Position numbers and translations under genes: made by a program. From Gonatopus flavifemur (taxonomy: Eukaryota > Arthropoda > Insecta > Hymenoptera > Dryinidae): a DNA stretch of 64,000 nt. Positions 33,625 to 43,313 of the stretch are shown piece by piece. The stretch spans positions 22,523-86,522 of the forward strand of contig JAFFJZ010000139.1 in NCBI GenBank assembly GCA_018340375.1, written 5' to 3'. The notes beneath the pieces were generated by a model. The model was not told the DNA's origin. It saw only the letters and a list, made by a program, of their open reading frames with translations, and made no database searches. Every line of letters starts with the position of its first letter. Within the stretch, counting starts at the first letter, position 1.

Positions 33625-34757
33625 CGTCGTGCAATTTGATTGAATATAAATTCATCAAACTCGAGCCCTGCTAACTTGTTCGTTCTAAAACTCCGTTGAG
33701 GAAGCCGTGTACCAGAATCTCATGCGTACCATGAGATTCAGGACATCTCAACCTATCAGATTGCATGATTCAAAGAATTCTAAGAAAATCAGGGTCTGGT
33801 CGTGTCATCATTTTCACGTGGATTTATCGAAAAATCCAAAATCTTGTCATCTTTTTGGGCGAAAACTGTATTAAGGGAGCCGCATACCAAAATTTCATGC
33901 ATACCATCAGATTCGGGACATTCTAAGCTATCAGGTTTGATTATTAAAAAGAATCCGAAAAAATCAAGGCTCCGTCGTGCCTGTTAATTCAATATGGATT
34001 CGACAAACCCAAGTCCTGCTAACTCCTTCGGTGTAAAACTCCGTTAAGGAAGCTGCGTACCAGAACTTCATGCCTCCCATCGGGTGAGGAACATCCGAAA
34101 CAATCAGGTTTGATGATTCAAAAAAACCCAGAAAAATCAAGGCTCCGTCGTGCAATTTGATTAAATATAAATTCATCAAACTCAAGCCCTGCTAACTTCT
34201 TCGTTCTAAAACTCCGTTAAGGAAGCCACGTACCAGAATTTCATGCGTACCATGAGATTCAGGACATCTCAAACTATCAGATTGCATGATTAAAAAAATT
34301 CTCAGAAAATCAGGGTCTGGTCGTGTCATCATTTTCACGTGGATTTATCGAAAAATCCAAAAACTTCTCATCTTTTCGGGTGAAAACTGTATTAGGGAGC
34401 CGCGTACCAAAATTTCATGCATACCATCGGATTCGGGACCTTCTAAACCATCAGGTTTGATGATTCTAAAAAATCCAGAAAAATCAAGGCTCCGTACCGA
34501 CATTGTAATTATCACTCAATGTCTCGCTCCGTAACGATTTTTATATGTAATTTCCCCAAAACCCCGTGAAAACCTCGATTTTCACGTTCGAAATCCATCT
34601 CAATCGATTCCTCGTCTCAAATAACATAAGAATCACCACCTATCCCCGATCTATATTCATCTCCTTCCTTCTCTGCCAAAGGAATACATTTGTGTACAAT
34701 CTGAGCCAAAATCTAATCCATTCGGCTGCTAGCTCACCGCTGCTAGCTTCACTGTCA
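33625..34757 (-). repeat. Outer part of the right long inverted-repeat arm
   Basis: Inverted copy of 4,741-5,930. AAAAATCAAGGCTCCG phrases occur at about 33,960, 34,133 and 34,481 (173 and 348 bp apart), so both full and half units occur. The outermost 265 bp match 4,741-5,007 in inverse. Confidence 0.8.
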
Positions 34758-35635
34758 TAAAAAGTGGCTTGCGGTGGCCATGATAACTCATGACAGCTTC
34801 ATCTGAGGTTGAGGAACCAAAAATTTACTGTTAGGAGATGACTGGAGCTCACGATTAACCAATGGAATTCTCGAAAAAATTGAATTCAAATCCTCAATAA
34901 GTTGAAAAAAAGTCGGATTCTCGGTGAATTTTCATCATTTATTCTTTCATCAAATAAATCTCAATCAATTAAATCGAAAATCCTTCCTAATCATTCATCA
35001 ATACGATCTGGAAAAAGTGTCAAAAATTTCAATGATGTCAATAAAATAATTTCTGAGAAACCGTGTCTCCTGACTCCGAAGACGTACTCCCGACAGGAAT
35101 ACATTTCAATTGTCCAGTATACATGAAACGGAAGGAATAAGACAATTTGAGAAGGTTCTCTTTTCTAGGTTTTCCTCCGATTCACTTGAAACTTTCAGGA
35201 AATATTCTGAAGATGTTGTTCTATCTAATAAGAAAATGAGCACATAAAAATGATTGTTCTCTTTTCATGTTGAAACCTACGGCATTCCCCAAACATATCT
35301 GATTTTTGGATAGTAGTTCATGAGCAGTTCATACTATAGCATATGTAACACTAAAATATATGAAAATTTAATTATTGAAATCTAAATGTATTCTGAACAT
35401 GCAGCGATCATTGATATTGTTTATTCGAGTGCATAAATCCTCAATCTCACTCGTATTGAAATTTCATTCATGCGGAACTGTTATATAAGTGAAGAGAAAT
35501 ATTTATAAACATTCAAATATCCCACAAGTACCTCACACATATCCAAAAGGTTGTGTGGTGTGCTTGTTTATTCACTTGCTATTTTTAATGAATATACAAA
35601 TTCCTTGTCACCGGACAAGGGACTTGATGATCGTC
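34758..35635. other. No gene or repeat recognised
   Basis: AT-rich sequence outside the composite. A 74-codon Ser/Lys-rich frame at 34,902-35,126 resembles nothing I know. Confidence 0.35.
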
Positions 35636-35639
35636 TGCA

Positions 35640-35750
35640 GGATGTCTACCAGCCTGGAAAACCTGGAAAACCTGGAGTTAGCCTGGGATTTCATTTCAGA
35701 CCTGGAAAAAGCCTGGAATTTCATCTGCAACCTGGAATTTTTTCACGAAT
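35640..35750. repeat. CCTGGAAAA short-motif repeat
   Basis: About six copies of ACCTGGAAAA or GCCTGGAATT within 100 bp. A similar cluster lies at 49,935-50,030 just after the hAT-like gene. It may be a terminal or sub-terminal part of a related element. Confidence 0.6.
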
Positions 35751-35981
35751 TTTTCGTGCAATGTTGCTTCAACTTGAATTCCCCACCAGCCAATCATATT
35801 TGAGCTTCCATGAAACTTAAATGAATATCGTGTCCTCATTTCGAGCTGGTGACCTTAATCAAAGTCTGACTTTGGACTAGTAACCCATAGTGAGTTTTCG
35901 GGTCCAATTCGATTCGGATCTATTTCATTCGGGTCAACTAACATCCGGGCCAATTTCATTTCGGGCTTACTAATCCCTACT

Positions 35982-36123
35982 GTGAGTTTTCACTCCATAA
36001 GTGAATGTTCACTGTCTCGGAGTGAGAATTTCACTCCTATAAACGTGTGAAATTCCACTCTTCATAATGAGTTAAAATTTCACTCTGAGAGTGAACATTC
36101 ACTCTTACGGAGTGAAAACTCAC
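35982..36123. repeat. Foldback MITE with GTGAGTTTTCACTCC ends
   Basis: GTGAGTTTTCACTCC at the left is mirrored by GGAGTGAAAACTCAC at the right. Inside, AGTGAATGTTCACT-type palindromes recur. Length is 142 bp and there is no ORF. Confidence 0.75.
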
Positions 36124-36527
36124 TCTCGCTGGACTTGCAGTATTTTTACTCTTTAAGAGTGAATTTTTCACCTCAGGAAATTTCAAGAGTGAAATCAATA
36201 AGTACGCGAATCACCAGAAAAGTTCCTCAGGCTGGCCTCCTATGGACCGGAATACGTTTCGGTGGAATGAAAATTGAATCAATATACAATCTCTTATAGA
36301 TTGCGGATAGAACGCTCCAAAAGAAATTGTGGGAGCGATCGGGTTATACTCATTCCGCCGAAACCAAATCCGATCCATGGGAGGCTAGCCTTAGGCTGGC
36401 TTCTCATAGACCGGAAGTTTGTAGGGACCGGAACGAAATCCGAAAGTCTCATTAGTTCGTGAATAGTAACTTACTACAATTTCCCAAAAATTCCAGTTCA
36501 TGGGAGAATACCCTCAGTGTATATTCA

Positions 36528-36727
36528 CACTCAGAGAAAAATCTGGTTCTCATAACCAGGCGACGTAGTTGATTTGTCTTTGACCATTCCGTCTGGTTGC
36601 CACAACCAGATTTACGTGATTCTGTTTTGTTTTCCTGGTTATCATAACCAGATTTCAGGTCACCGCAACCAAAAGTCCTCAACCATGCAAGGATGATTCC
36701 TGTGACTATGTCGCTTTTTTCTCAGTG
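36528..36727. repeat. MITE-like unit with CACTSAGARAAAA ends and AACCAGA repeats
   Basis: It begins CACTCAGAGAAAAA and ends CTTTTTTCTCAGTG. Internally CTGGTTNTCATAACCAG occurs in both directions. Length is 200 bp. Confidence 0.6.
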
Positions 36728-36929
36728 CACCTATGATATATTCTTCGTACGCCCATATGTGACACTCGAAACACATCATTCAAACCATCGTTCAGGAATC
36801 TGTATGTTCTTCAAACAGAAAGTGGAAAAACATTAGTTTTCTTTATGGAATATTTGCTAAATTGAATTGTTGTGGTTAACTAGTTTTTCCCCTTACTAAA
36901 TGCCAGTCTTACCCAATTAGACAATCCGA

Positions 36930-37135
36930 TTTCTATTAGATATCTGGAAGATGTCTGAAAATTTTGTAAGATATCTTGAAACTTTTTCTAAAAGAGATCT
37001 TTGAGATATCTTAAAGATATCGAACGCAACACAATTATATATCCCAAGATATCTGAAAAGAGATCTTCCAGAAGATTGTTCAAGATATCTGAATGAGGTC
37101 TTATTGAACAGCAAAATTAGAATTCCGAAAAATGA
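36930..37135. repeat. AGATATCT-rich palindromic repeat, first copy
   Basis: Many AGATATCTT and AAGATATC words in both directions. A related block lies at about 37,960-38,150. It is probably one foldback repeat family, but the ends are not clear. Confidence 0.5.
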
Positions 37136-37648
37136 CATATTTCAGAAGTCATACAAAAAACCCTGTTGGTAATTTGTATAATCATTTTCCATAATTCTCA
37201 TAAAATTTATAATTCTTTATATTTTCTCATTCAGTCCAAATTCAAAAAGAAAATATTAGATCTTTCTTATAGAATTTTTAATTCATGAGGGAATATAAAA
37301 CATTTCCCCTTTTATGAGAAATTATGAAAAATCATGAGATCTACCTTCACCAGGGAACCGATAAACGAACTCAATGATGATGTTTCGAGAAAAAGATAGC
37401 ATTCAAATTCATGTATTCAGGTTCATAAATTCATTATTATAATAGTTTAAGGCATTCAAAAAGTGTAATTGCGCCGATAAATAAGATGAAATTTCACAAG
37501 GTAAGTGCATGATATATTATTTGTATACATATATAAGTGACAGTAAAAAGCAAGGTTACAAATACCGTTAATGTTTACTCATGCTTATTTTGAAAAACTA
37601 TACAATGACATGCAGTGAATTCACGAACAAAATATCATACATTCTGTA

Positions 37649-37792
37649 AATCCGAATCAGTGAAAAGTACTGAGAATCAGTGAATTTCACTGGCGAATAA
37701 GTGCCAAGTATCCCACTGATTCAACCAGTGGCAGACTTAGCACTGATTCACCAGTGGAATTCACTGATTCTCAGTACTCACTGATTCAGATT
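37649..37792. repeat. Foldback MITE with AATCAGTG arms
   Basis: AATCCGAATCAGTGAAAAGT followed by ACTGAGAATCAGTG is mirrored by CACTGATTCTCAGTACTCAC and TGATTCAGATT. Length is 144 bp. Confidence 0.75.
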
Positions 37793-37959
37793 TAGAGAGC
37801 ACTTACTTGGTGAATTTGTATCTCATGAAAAGTTCAATTGCTTTGAATCCCTTGAATCCTAATATAAAATTCAATAGTTCACACGTACTGCACGCTAAAC
37901 AATGAGGCGGAAAAATGATGCGAAAGGCAAAGTCGGGGGATGCCATCTTTTCAGAAATT

Positions 37960-38150
37960 GAAGTTCTGAAAGATATCTTATAGATGATATTTTGAGAACT
38001 CCGATGGAACAGATTTTTGAGTTATATTTCAGATATCTTATACAAGCATCTATAAGATATCTTTCATAAGATTTCTGATATATATTTTGAAGACATCTTT
38101 TAGACACATGTTGAGGGTTTCTTCCATAGGATATCTTATATTCATCTCTA
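37960..38150. repeat. AGATATCT-rich palindromic repeat, second copy
   Basis: Related to 36,930-37,135. Contains TATCTTATAGATGATATTTT and TCTATAAGATATCTTTC words in both orientations. Confidence 0.5.
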
Positions 38151-38289
38151 AGAACTCAGGGTTTACTTGGTTTTGGCGTCACTTTCCATTCGTGAAAGGA
38201 AAATATCGAATTTCTCTTCCTAAGAAGGCTCATCCATGGCATTCACGATTACCCCGCGTTTCCCAATTACCCGGTAGAGTATCATATAG

Positions 38290-38515
38290 TATTTCGGTCT
38301 CGTCTCCTCAACACTGACCGGGACTCGATCTCGATTTAGTCTCGGAATTTATAATCTCGTCTCGGTCTCGTTTTTTGTCTCGAAAAAACCAGTATCGTCT
38401 CGGTCTCGAGTCAACATTCTCAGTCTGGAGTCGAGATTCTCGGTCTCTACAATACATTATACGTTTCTCAGGATCATCGAGACTCTCGGCTTGACAGGTA
38501 TCGTATCGATCTCGT
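38290..38515. repeat. TCTCGGTCTCG degenerate short tandem repeat
   Basis: Repeated CTCGGTCTCG, TCGTCTCGGTCTCG and AGTCTCGG words over about 200 bp. No coding potential. Confidence 0.75.
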
Positions 38516-38531
38516 CCGAAACACTAGTATA

Positions 38532-38800
38532 ATAATACCGAAAATTCATAATCCCGACGGTGGCATAGTCTCGAAGTGTCATAATCCCAAAAAAAAAATA
38601 ATAGAAATTAATGTAAATCAAGTATTTGGCCACGTTTATCGTAAAAAATGTTTTGTTCATGCATATTATGTGAGAACAATCAACTTTCCATGATGGAAAT
38701 AGCCAAATACTCGATTTATATTATATTCTATAATTTTTTTTTCGGGATTATGACACCTCGGGACTGTGCCACCGTTGAGATTATGAACTTTCGGCATTAT
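38532..38800. repeat. Foldback MITE, about 270 bp
   Basis: The left arm ATAATACCGAAAATTCATAA with CCCGACGGTGGCATAGTCTC is mirrored at the right by GGGACTGTGCCACCGTTGAG and TTATGAACTTTCGGCATTAT. The AAATACTTGATTTA-type interior is also partly inverted. Confidence 0.8.
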
Positions 38801-38870
38801 GATATAGAGCTGCCAGATTGATCCCGCCGTTGAGGAGAAAAGAACCCCTCCTATTGTGACTATCGTCTCA

Positions 38871-39131
38871 TACACGGAGAGAAATGTTACATTATAGATT
38901 ACTATATTACTAGCAAATACGGGACAGACTTTCCTTTATGATGACATTCACTCCGGTACTTTCGGAAAAATTACTATATCTGATAGTATAATATAGAAGG
39001 ATCCTAGCATATTCTACTACCAGATATAGTAATTTTTCAGAAAGTACCAGAGTAAATGTCATCATAAAGGAAAGTCTGTCCCATACTACTAACAATATAA
39101 TAATTTATAATATAACATTTCTCTCCGTGTA
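38871..39131. repeat. Near-perfect foldback MITE, mariner-like TA ends
   Basis: It begins TACACGGAGAGAAATGTTA and ends TAACATTTCTCTCCGTGTA. The two halves are complementary for more than 100 bp (GGACAGACTTTCCTTTATGA against TCATAAAGGAAAGTCTGTCC). The TA at each end fits a mariner-type duplication. The high arm identity suggests it is young. Confidence 0.85.
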
Positions 39132-39133
39132 TA

Positions 39134-39614
39134 TATACACTATTAGAAAAATTCTTAAATTTAATGGAAAATTTCTTGTGAAATTTAATATTCCCATATT
39201 AAATTCAATAAAGTTCTTAAATTTAATATGAGTTATGAAATTTCAGAATTTCTTATTAGAATGTAAGAAACTAATCATTAAATTCACAAATATCTCATTA
39301 AAATTCAGAAGAAAATTCTCAAAATTAAGAACTATCTTTTTGAAATTAATATGATATTATGAAATTTGATAGATTGTGTTATGTAAAAGTTTCATAATAT
39401 GTTTATGAAACTTAAGGCCAGGGCCGGCCCGAGAAAATCGTCCCTCTCTCTCAGCGTCGACTTGAACATGCACGTAAGTGGAGGATAGAAGTATAGGCGG
39501 TTGCCAGGCAACCTATACTTCTGTCCTTCACTCACGCGCACGTTCAAATGTACAATGAGAGAGAAGGACGATTTTCTCGAGCCAGCCCTGCTAAACAGAT
39601 TTTTTAACAGTGTA
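39134..39614. repeat. AT-rich MITE-like unit enclosing a second MITE
   Basis: ACACTATTAGAAAAATTCTT on the left resembles the complement of AGATTTTTTAACAGTGT on the right. The interior repeats AAATTTAATATG words. The CAGGGCCGGC MITE at 39,419 sits inside. The boundaries are tentative. Confidence 0.4.
39419..39590. repeat. Foldback MITE with CAGGGCCGGC ends
   Basis: CAGGGCCGGCCCGAGAAAAT and GACGATTTTCTCGAGCCAGC plus CCTG are inverted, with a central hairpin AGTATAGGCGG/CAACCTATACT. CAGGG-type ends suggest hAT, but no 8-bp duplication is evident. Confidence 0.75.
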
Positions 39615-39732
39615 TAAGTTACACACGTGTGCAGGTATATTTGTAAGCATAGGTATATACATGATATGATGGTGGGAATACTATTCTCCTCAACGGTGGG
39701 GTCAATCTGGCAGCTCTGTTATGATACTGTAT

Positions 39733-40068
39733 CCCAAGTAGCACAAGAACATTTCAAACATTCTGTGTTAATTCCGCGATCAGGCATATCCTTGGGAAAA
39801 TTTACGCCATTTTAACCGAAACACTTCATTTTACTCCAAAAAATTGGGGTAAAAATGAAGTGTTTTGGTCAGAAAGTAGTAAATTTTCCTAAGGGTAGAA
39901 TGTGCAGATGAGACTGATTTGGATAAATTCGAAAAATAAATTCTAAGAATATAGATAGAGTATACTTATTCGAAACAGTCTCATTCGAAAATTCTAAGAA
40001 TATTCATAAAACATGCTCAAAACTTTCAAGAACCTTCTTAGCATTCCTAACCTGTTGTGCTACTTGGG
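39733..40068. repeat. CCCAAGTAGCACAA MITE, copy 1, with a nested foldback
   Basis: The left end CCCAAGTAGCACAAGAAC is mirrored by CCTGTTGTGCTACTTGGG. A second foldback, 39,790-39,895 (CCTTGGGAAAATTTACGCC against AAATTTTCCTAAGG), is inserted in it. Further copies are at 41,186-41,399 and, partly, 63,723. Confidence 0.8.
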
Positions 40069-40818
40069 ACCCAATAACCCCATTCTCCCCTACTGGAGTT
40101 CGTTAATACGTGTAGGGTTAGTTTGAGTTTTCTACCGCACGGTAGTGCCACAACCACTGCATAGAACTTGGCATTTGAGTTCATGTCTCTTGAGTTCATG
40201 TTGGCTGTGAGAGGCATATTTTTTTGTAAAACAAAAATTCTCTGTTTGTTTTCTTCAATTCCTTTTTCTTTCATACGAAAACGGTGTAACGGTGTTATAT
40301 GTGAACAGTAATTGTAACTTCTCATGAAAACAACTTTGTTATAAATCATCAATTCAAAAGAGAGTCACTGTCAAGCGGAATTTTTCAAACATGTTATATT
40401 CACAATACACATCAATCGTAATTCATAATCATAAGTTTTGAAACTAGACAAGTGATGATTTTGGTCGTTTGGGAAGTAAATTTAAAAAACGTAAATCAAA
40501 TTATTCTCAAAACATAAGGCTGGCTCATTTTGGAAATTATGTCAAAATCATTCGTCTCTATTCGAGATTCATAATTTTTCATCAAAATAGATACATCACG
40601 TGTTCCGATGAGTTTTGAAGATTTTGAATAGTGGCTGTGACTAACTTTACTTAAAATACACTGGAAGTTAGTACAATACATAAAAACTTGAATACAAAGT
40701 ATTTTACGTTATATCATGTGCATTCTCAAACGTAACCATACTTTTCAGTTTCATTGACAATGGAACGCGATGGAAACAGCATTTTTTTATTTGCATTTCA
40801 TTACTTTTTCATGACACA

Positions 40819-41172
40819 AGGAAAACATTTTTGTATCAAGTTGTAACGAGCAATGAGGAATGGTTTTATTACGATGATCGTGAATGGATTTAGGCAAACA
40901 ATTTACATAGCCGCCAAAAACAAAACATCTATGAAACTGAGGTTATGTTGTGTATTTGTGGGAATAGGGATAATGCGCTGCATTTTGAAGTGTGGAGATT
41001 GGAACACAAAACGAATGGTGAACGTTATAGACAACATTTACGTGATTTGATTCAAAAACGTTCTTCGATTTTAAAACAAAACGGAAAGTGCTAATTACAG
41101 AAAAATTTATTACCTGATAATGCTCGACATTTCGCGAAAACTATTGAGGAAACAATATTGGCACTTCAATAA
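40819..41172 (+). pseudogene. Mariner-like transposase fragment
   Basis: The frame starting at 40,819 reads RKTFLYQVVTSNEEWFYYDD, matching the mariner block around the second catalytic Asp region (VT.DE.W..YD). It then continues, with a frame change, as EVMLCIC and ALHFEVWRLEHKTNGERYRQ. After an in-frame TAA comes LLPDNARHFAKTIEE, the D-N-A-R block that carries the next catalytic Asp. Both ends are missing, and it abuts a MITE at 41,186. It is about 118 codons of a roughly 345-codon protein. Dead relic. Confidence 0.7.
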
Positions 41173-41185
41173 AAAAGTCCTATCT

Positions 41186-41399
41186 CCTAAGTAGCACAAG
41201 AACATTTCCAACATTCTGCGTTCATTCCGTGGTTATACGTAGAATGTGCGGATGAGACTGTTTTGGATAAATTCGAAAAATACATTCAGAATATACTCAT
41301 TCGGAACAGTCTCATTCAAAGATTCTAAGAATGTTCATAAAATATGCTCAAAACTTCCGAGAACCTTTTCAGCATTTTCAACTTGTCGTGCTACTTGGG
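41186..41399. repeat. CCCAAGTAGCACAA MITE, copy 2
   Basis: CCTAAGTAGCACAAGAACAT is mirrored by CGTGCTACTTGGG, and GATGAGACTGTTTTGG by GGAACAGTCTCATTC. Length is 214 bp, without the nested unit of copy 1. Confidence 0.8.
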
Positions 41400-41651
41400 C
41401 TGATGCCGCGTATTTACGAAAATATGCTCTTCCGGATTTCCACTCGATCAATGCAGCACAGCACTGCTGACCAGCACTTCAAAATACATCAACAGATCTA
41501 AGAGTCGCTTGATAAATGAACTATCTCGAAAGACGAACACTTTTTCATCGAAAAATTTATCTATCGCACATGATATCTCATAAATACAAAACGATTTCAA
41601 GTTTTCGCTTTGCAATGACTCTCTTTTGAATTGACGGCAAATCCACTATAT

Positions 41652-41885
41652 TCTTCACTTCTCTATTCTCAATCAAGTTTATGACTAAATATCTCTATTC
41701 TGAAATATCATGGATCCTAAATATCTGTATTTTAAAATATGTCTATTCTTAATAAAATTTCTCTTCTCGAATAAGTCTATTTCTAAATATGATTAATCAT
41801 CAACATCTCTGTTCCTAAATATCTCTACTCTCACATATCACTACTTTCTAACATCTCTATGCGTAATATATATCGAAAACGAGAA
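41652..41885 (-). repeat. Left arm of the inverted repeat flanking Transib-A copy 2
   Basis: Its complement (ATTGAGAATAGAG, ATATTTAGGATCC, TAATCATATTTAGAAATAGAC, ATTCGAGAAG) matches 46,907-47,290 in order. The arms probably belong to one older foldback element into which Transib-A copy 2 was inserted. Confidence 0.65.
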
Positions 41886-42099
41886 GAATCTATATTGAAA
41901 AGCATGTGTTTCTTTTGTTTTGATGTATATTAAGCATAGAGATATCAGGGAGTAGTGACACAATGCGCTCTCTCAATAATGCCGCGGATCTCTTTCTCGA
42001 TCAAATACCTACCCTTGATAGAGTGAGGAAAACACCATTCGGCACTATTTGAAGAGCAGACTGTATCACAGTGGGCCAGGTAGCTGGAAAAGTGGCCGA

Positions 42100-42480
42100 A
42101 ATTAAAAATGTCGTCGGAATTGTTCTAAACCTGGCATATAAGAGTTTTTGAGGTCGCTGATTCCGAATCTACAGTCAGATTGGGAACATTCAACATGGCG
42201 AATCCAATATGGCGGGCTCAAATGTTGAAATTCTCCGAATTCCTTGAAAATTCTTTTCCAGGGGTTTCCAGGGTCGCTGATCACGGATCTGTTGCCAGAT
42301 TTCGGGAATTCAACATGACGGATTTGATATGGCGAGTTTAAATGCTCAAATTCACCGAATTTCCTGAAAATTTTTTCCTTAGGGTTTTCAAGGTCACTGA
42401 TTTCAAATCTGTATTCAGATTTGGAAAATTCCATATAGCGGTTCCAACACGACGGATTTTCATTTTCAAATCCATTGAAT
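42100..42480. repeat. Sub-terminal repeat array of Transib-A copy 2
   Basis: Three units with TCGCTGATTCCGAATC- and ATGGCGAATCCAATATGGCG-like phrases, equivalent to 10,640-11,035. The frame across them is a repeat artefact. Confidence 0.75.
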
Positions 42481-42495
42481 TCCCTTTGGCTCTTC

Positions 42496-42720
42496 CACAG
42501 TAAAAAATTTTTCGTCATTGTGTAAAGTGTTAAAATTTGTGTGTTGAATATTTAACATTCTAGAGTGTTGATTCAACACAATCGTTGTGTTGACACAAAC
42601 GATTGTGTTGAATCCATTTGTGTTAACACAATGATGGTGTTGAATCAACACTCGCAAATGTGGAATATTTGACACACAAATTTTAACACTTTACACAATG
42701 ACGAAAAATTTTTTACTGTG
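42496..42720. repeat. 225-bp foldback MITE carried by Transib-A copy 2
   Basis: Same unit as at 10,402, with CACAGTAAAAAATTTTTCG ends and TTGATTCAACAC palindromes inside. Confidence 0.85.
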
Positions 42721-43313
42721 TCACTAAGAGGTTTTTGGGATCGCTGGTTTCGAATTCGATGTCAAAATTCCTCATTTAAAATTGTGAGACCTACATGATT
42801 TCCGAAGATTTGAAATAAAATCCTGTGTTTGGTGGTGGCCAAGGTTGTGAATTCTACACATTAGGTACAAAATTTGGAATTCAAGATGATGGAATCGATA
42901 TGATATCCAAAATTATTGAAATTCATGAAGTGTGCGAGAACAATGTCATTTAGAGTTTTTTAGGCTGCTAATTACGAATTATCAATGAATTTTTTGTCGA
43001 AAGTTGTCTTTTTCTTACAGAAAAAATTCTATAAGATACCTTCCAAATACACACACTTTACTTTTTTGAAGCAACGGCAATTCAGTTATACAACTTGATT
43101 CACGGCTGAGATTCGCTGCAGTTATGCACCCAGGATGTGCCACAAGGAGGCTCCTAGTCCGAATTTACATCCCGTATTTTTGTTATTTACTTTTTGTATT
43201 TTTCTATCACTTATTTTTGTATTTTTTTTTGTCTTTTTTTAATTTTTGTCTTTTTTTTTGTTTTTTTTTATGGTTTTGTTAACATTTTTCAATCATTTAT
43301 AATTAATATTTAT

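Larger units (their letters stand above)
4741..34757. mobile_element. Composite: Mutator-like element with long tandem-repeat inverted ends, containing three later insertions
   Basis: The outer ends are inverted: TGACAGTGAAGCTAGCAGCG at 4,741 is mirrored at 34,757. Behind each lies about 265 bp of unique inverted sequence and then several roughly 346-bp units. Between them sits a minus-strand Mutator-like transposase gene (22,639-27,642). Subtracting Transib-A copy 1, the Harbinger element (about 11,100-21,925) and Transib-B leaves about 8.8 kb, a plausible size for one element. Long inverted ends built of tandem units recall Drosophila FB/NOF, where the coding part is Mutator-like. That the arms and the gene belong to one element is inference. 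The 9-bp flanks (AAGAAAGTG left, TAAAAAGTG right, offset by one base) are only suggestive of a target duplication. Confidence 0.5.
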
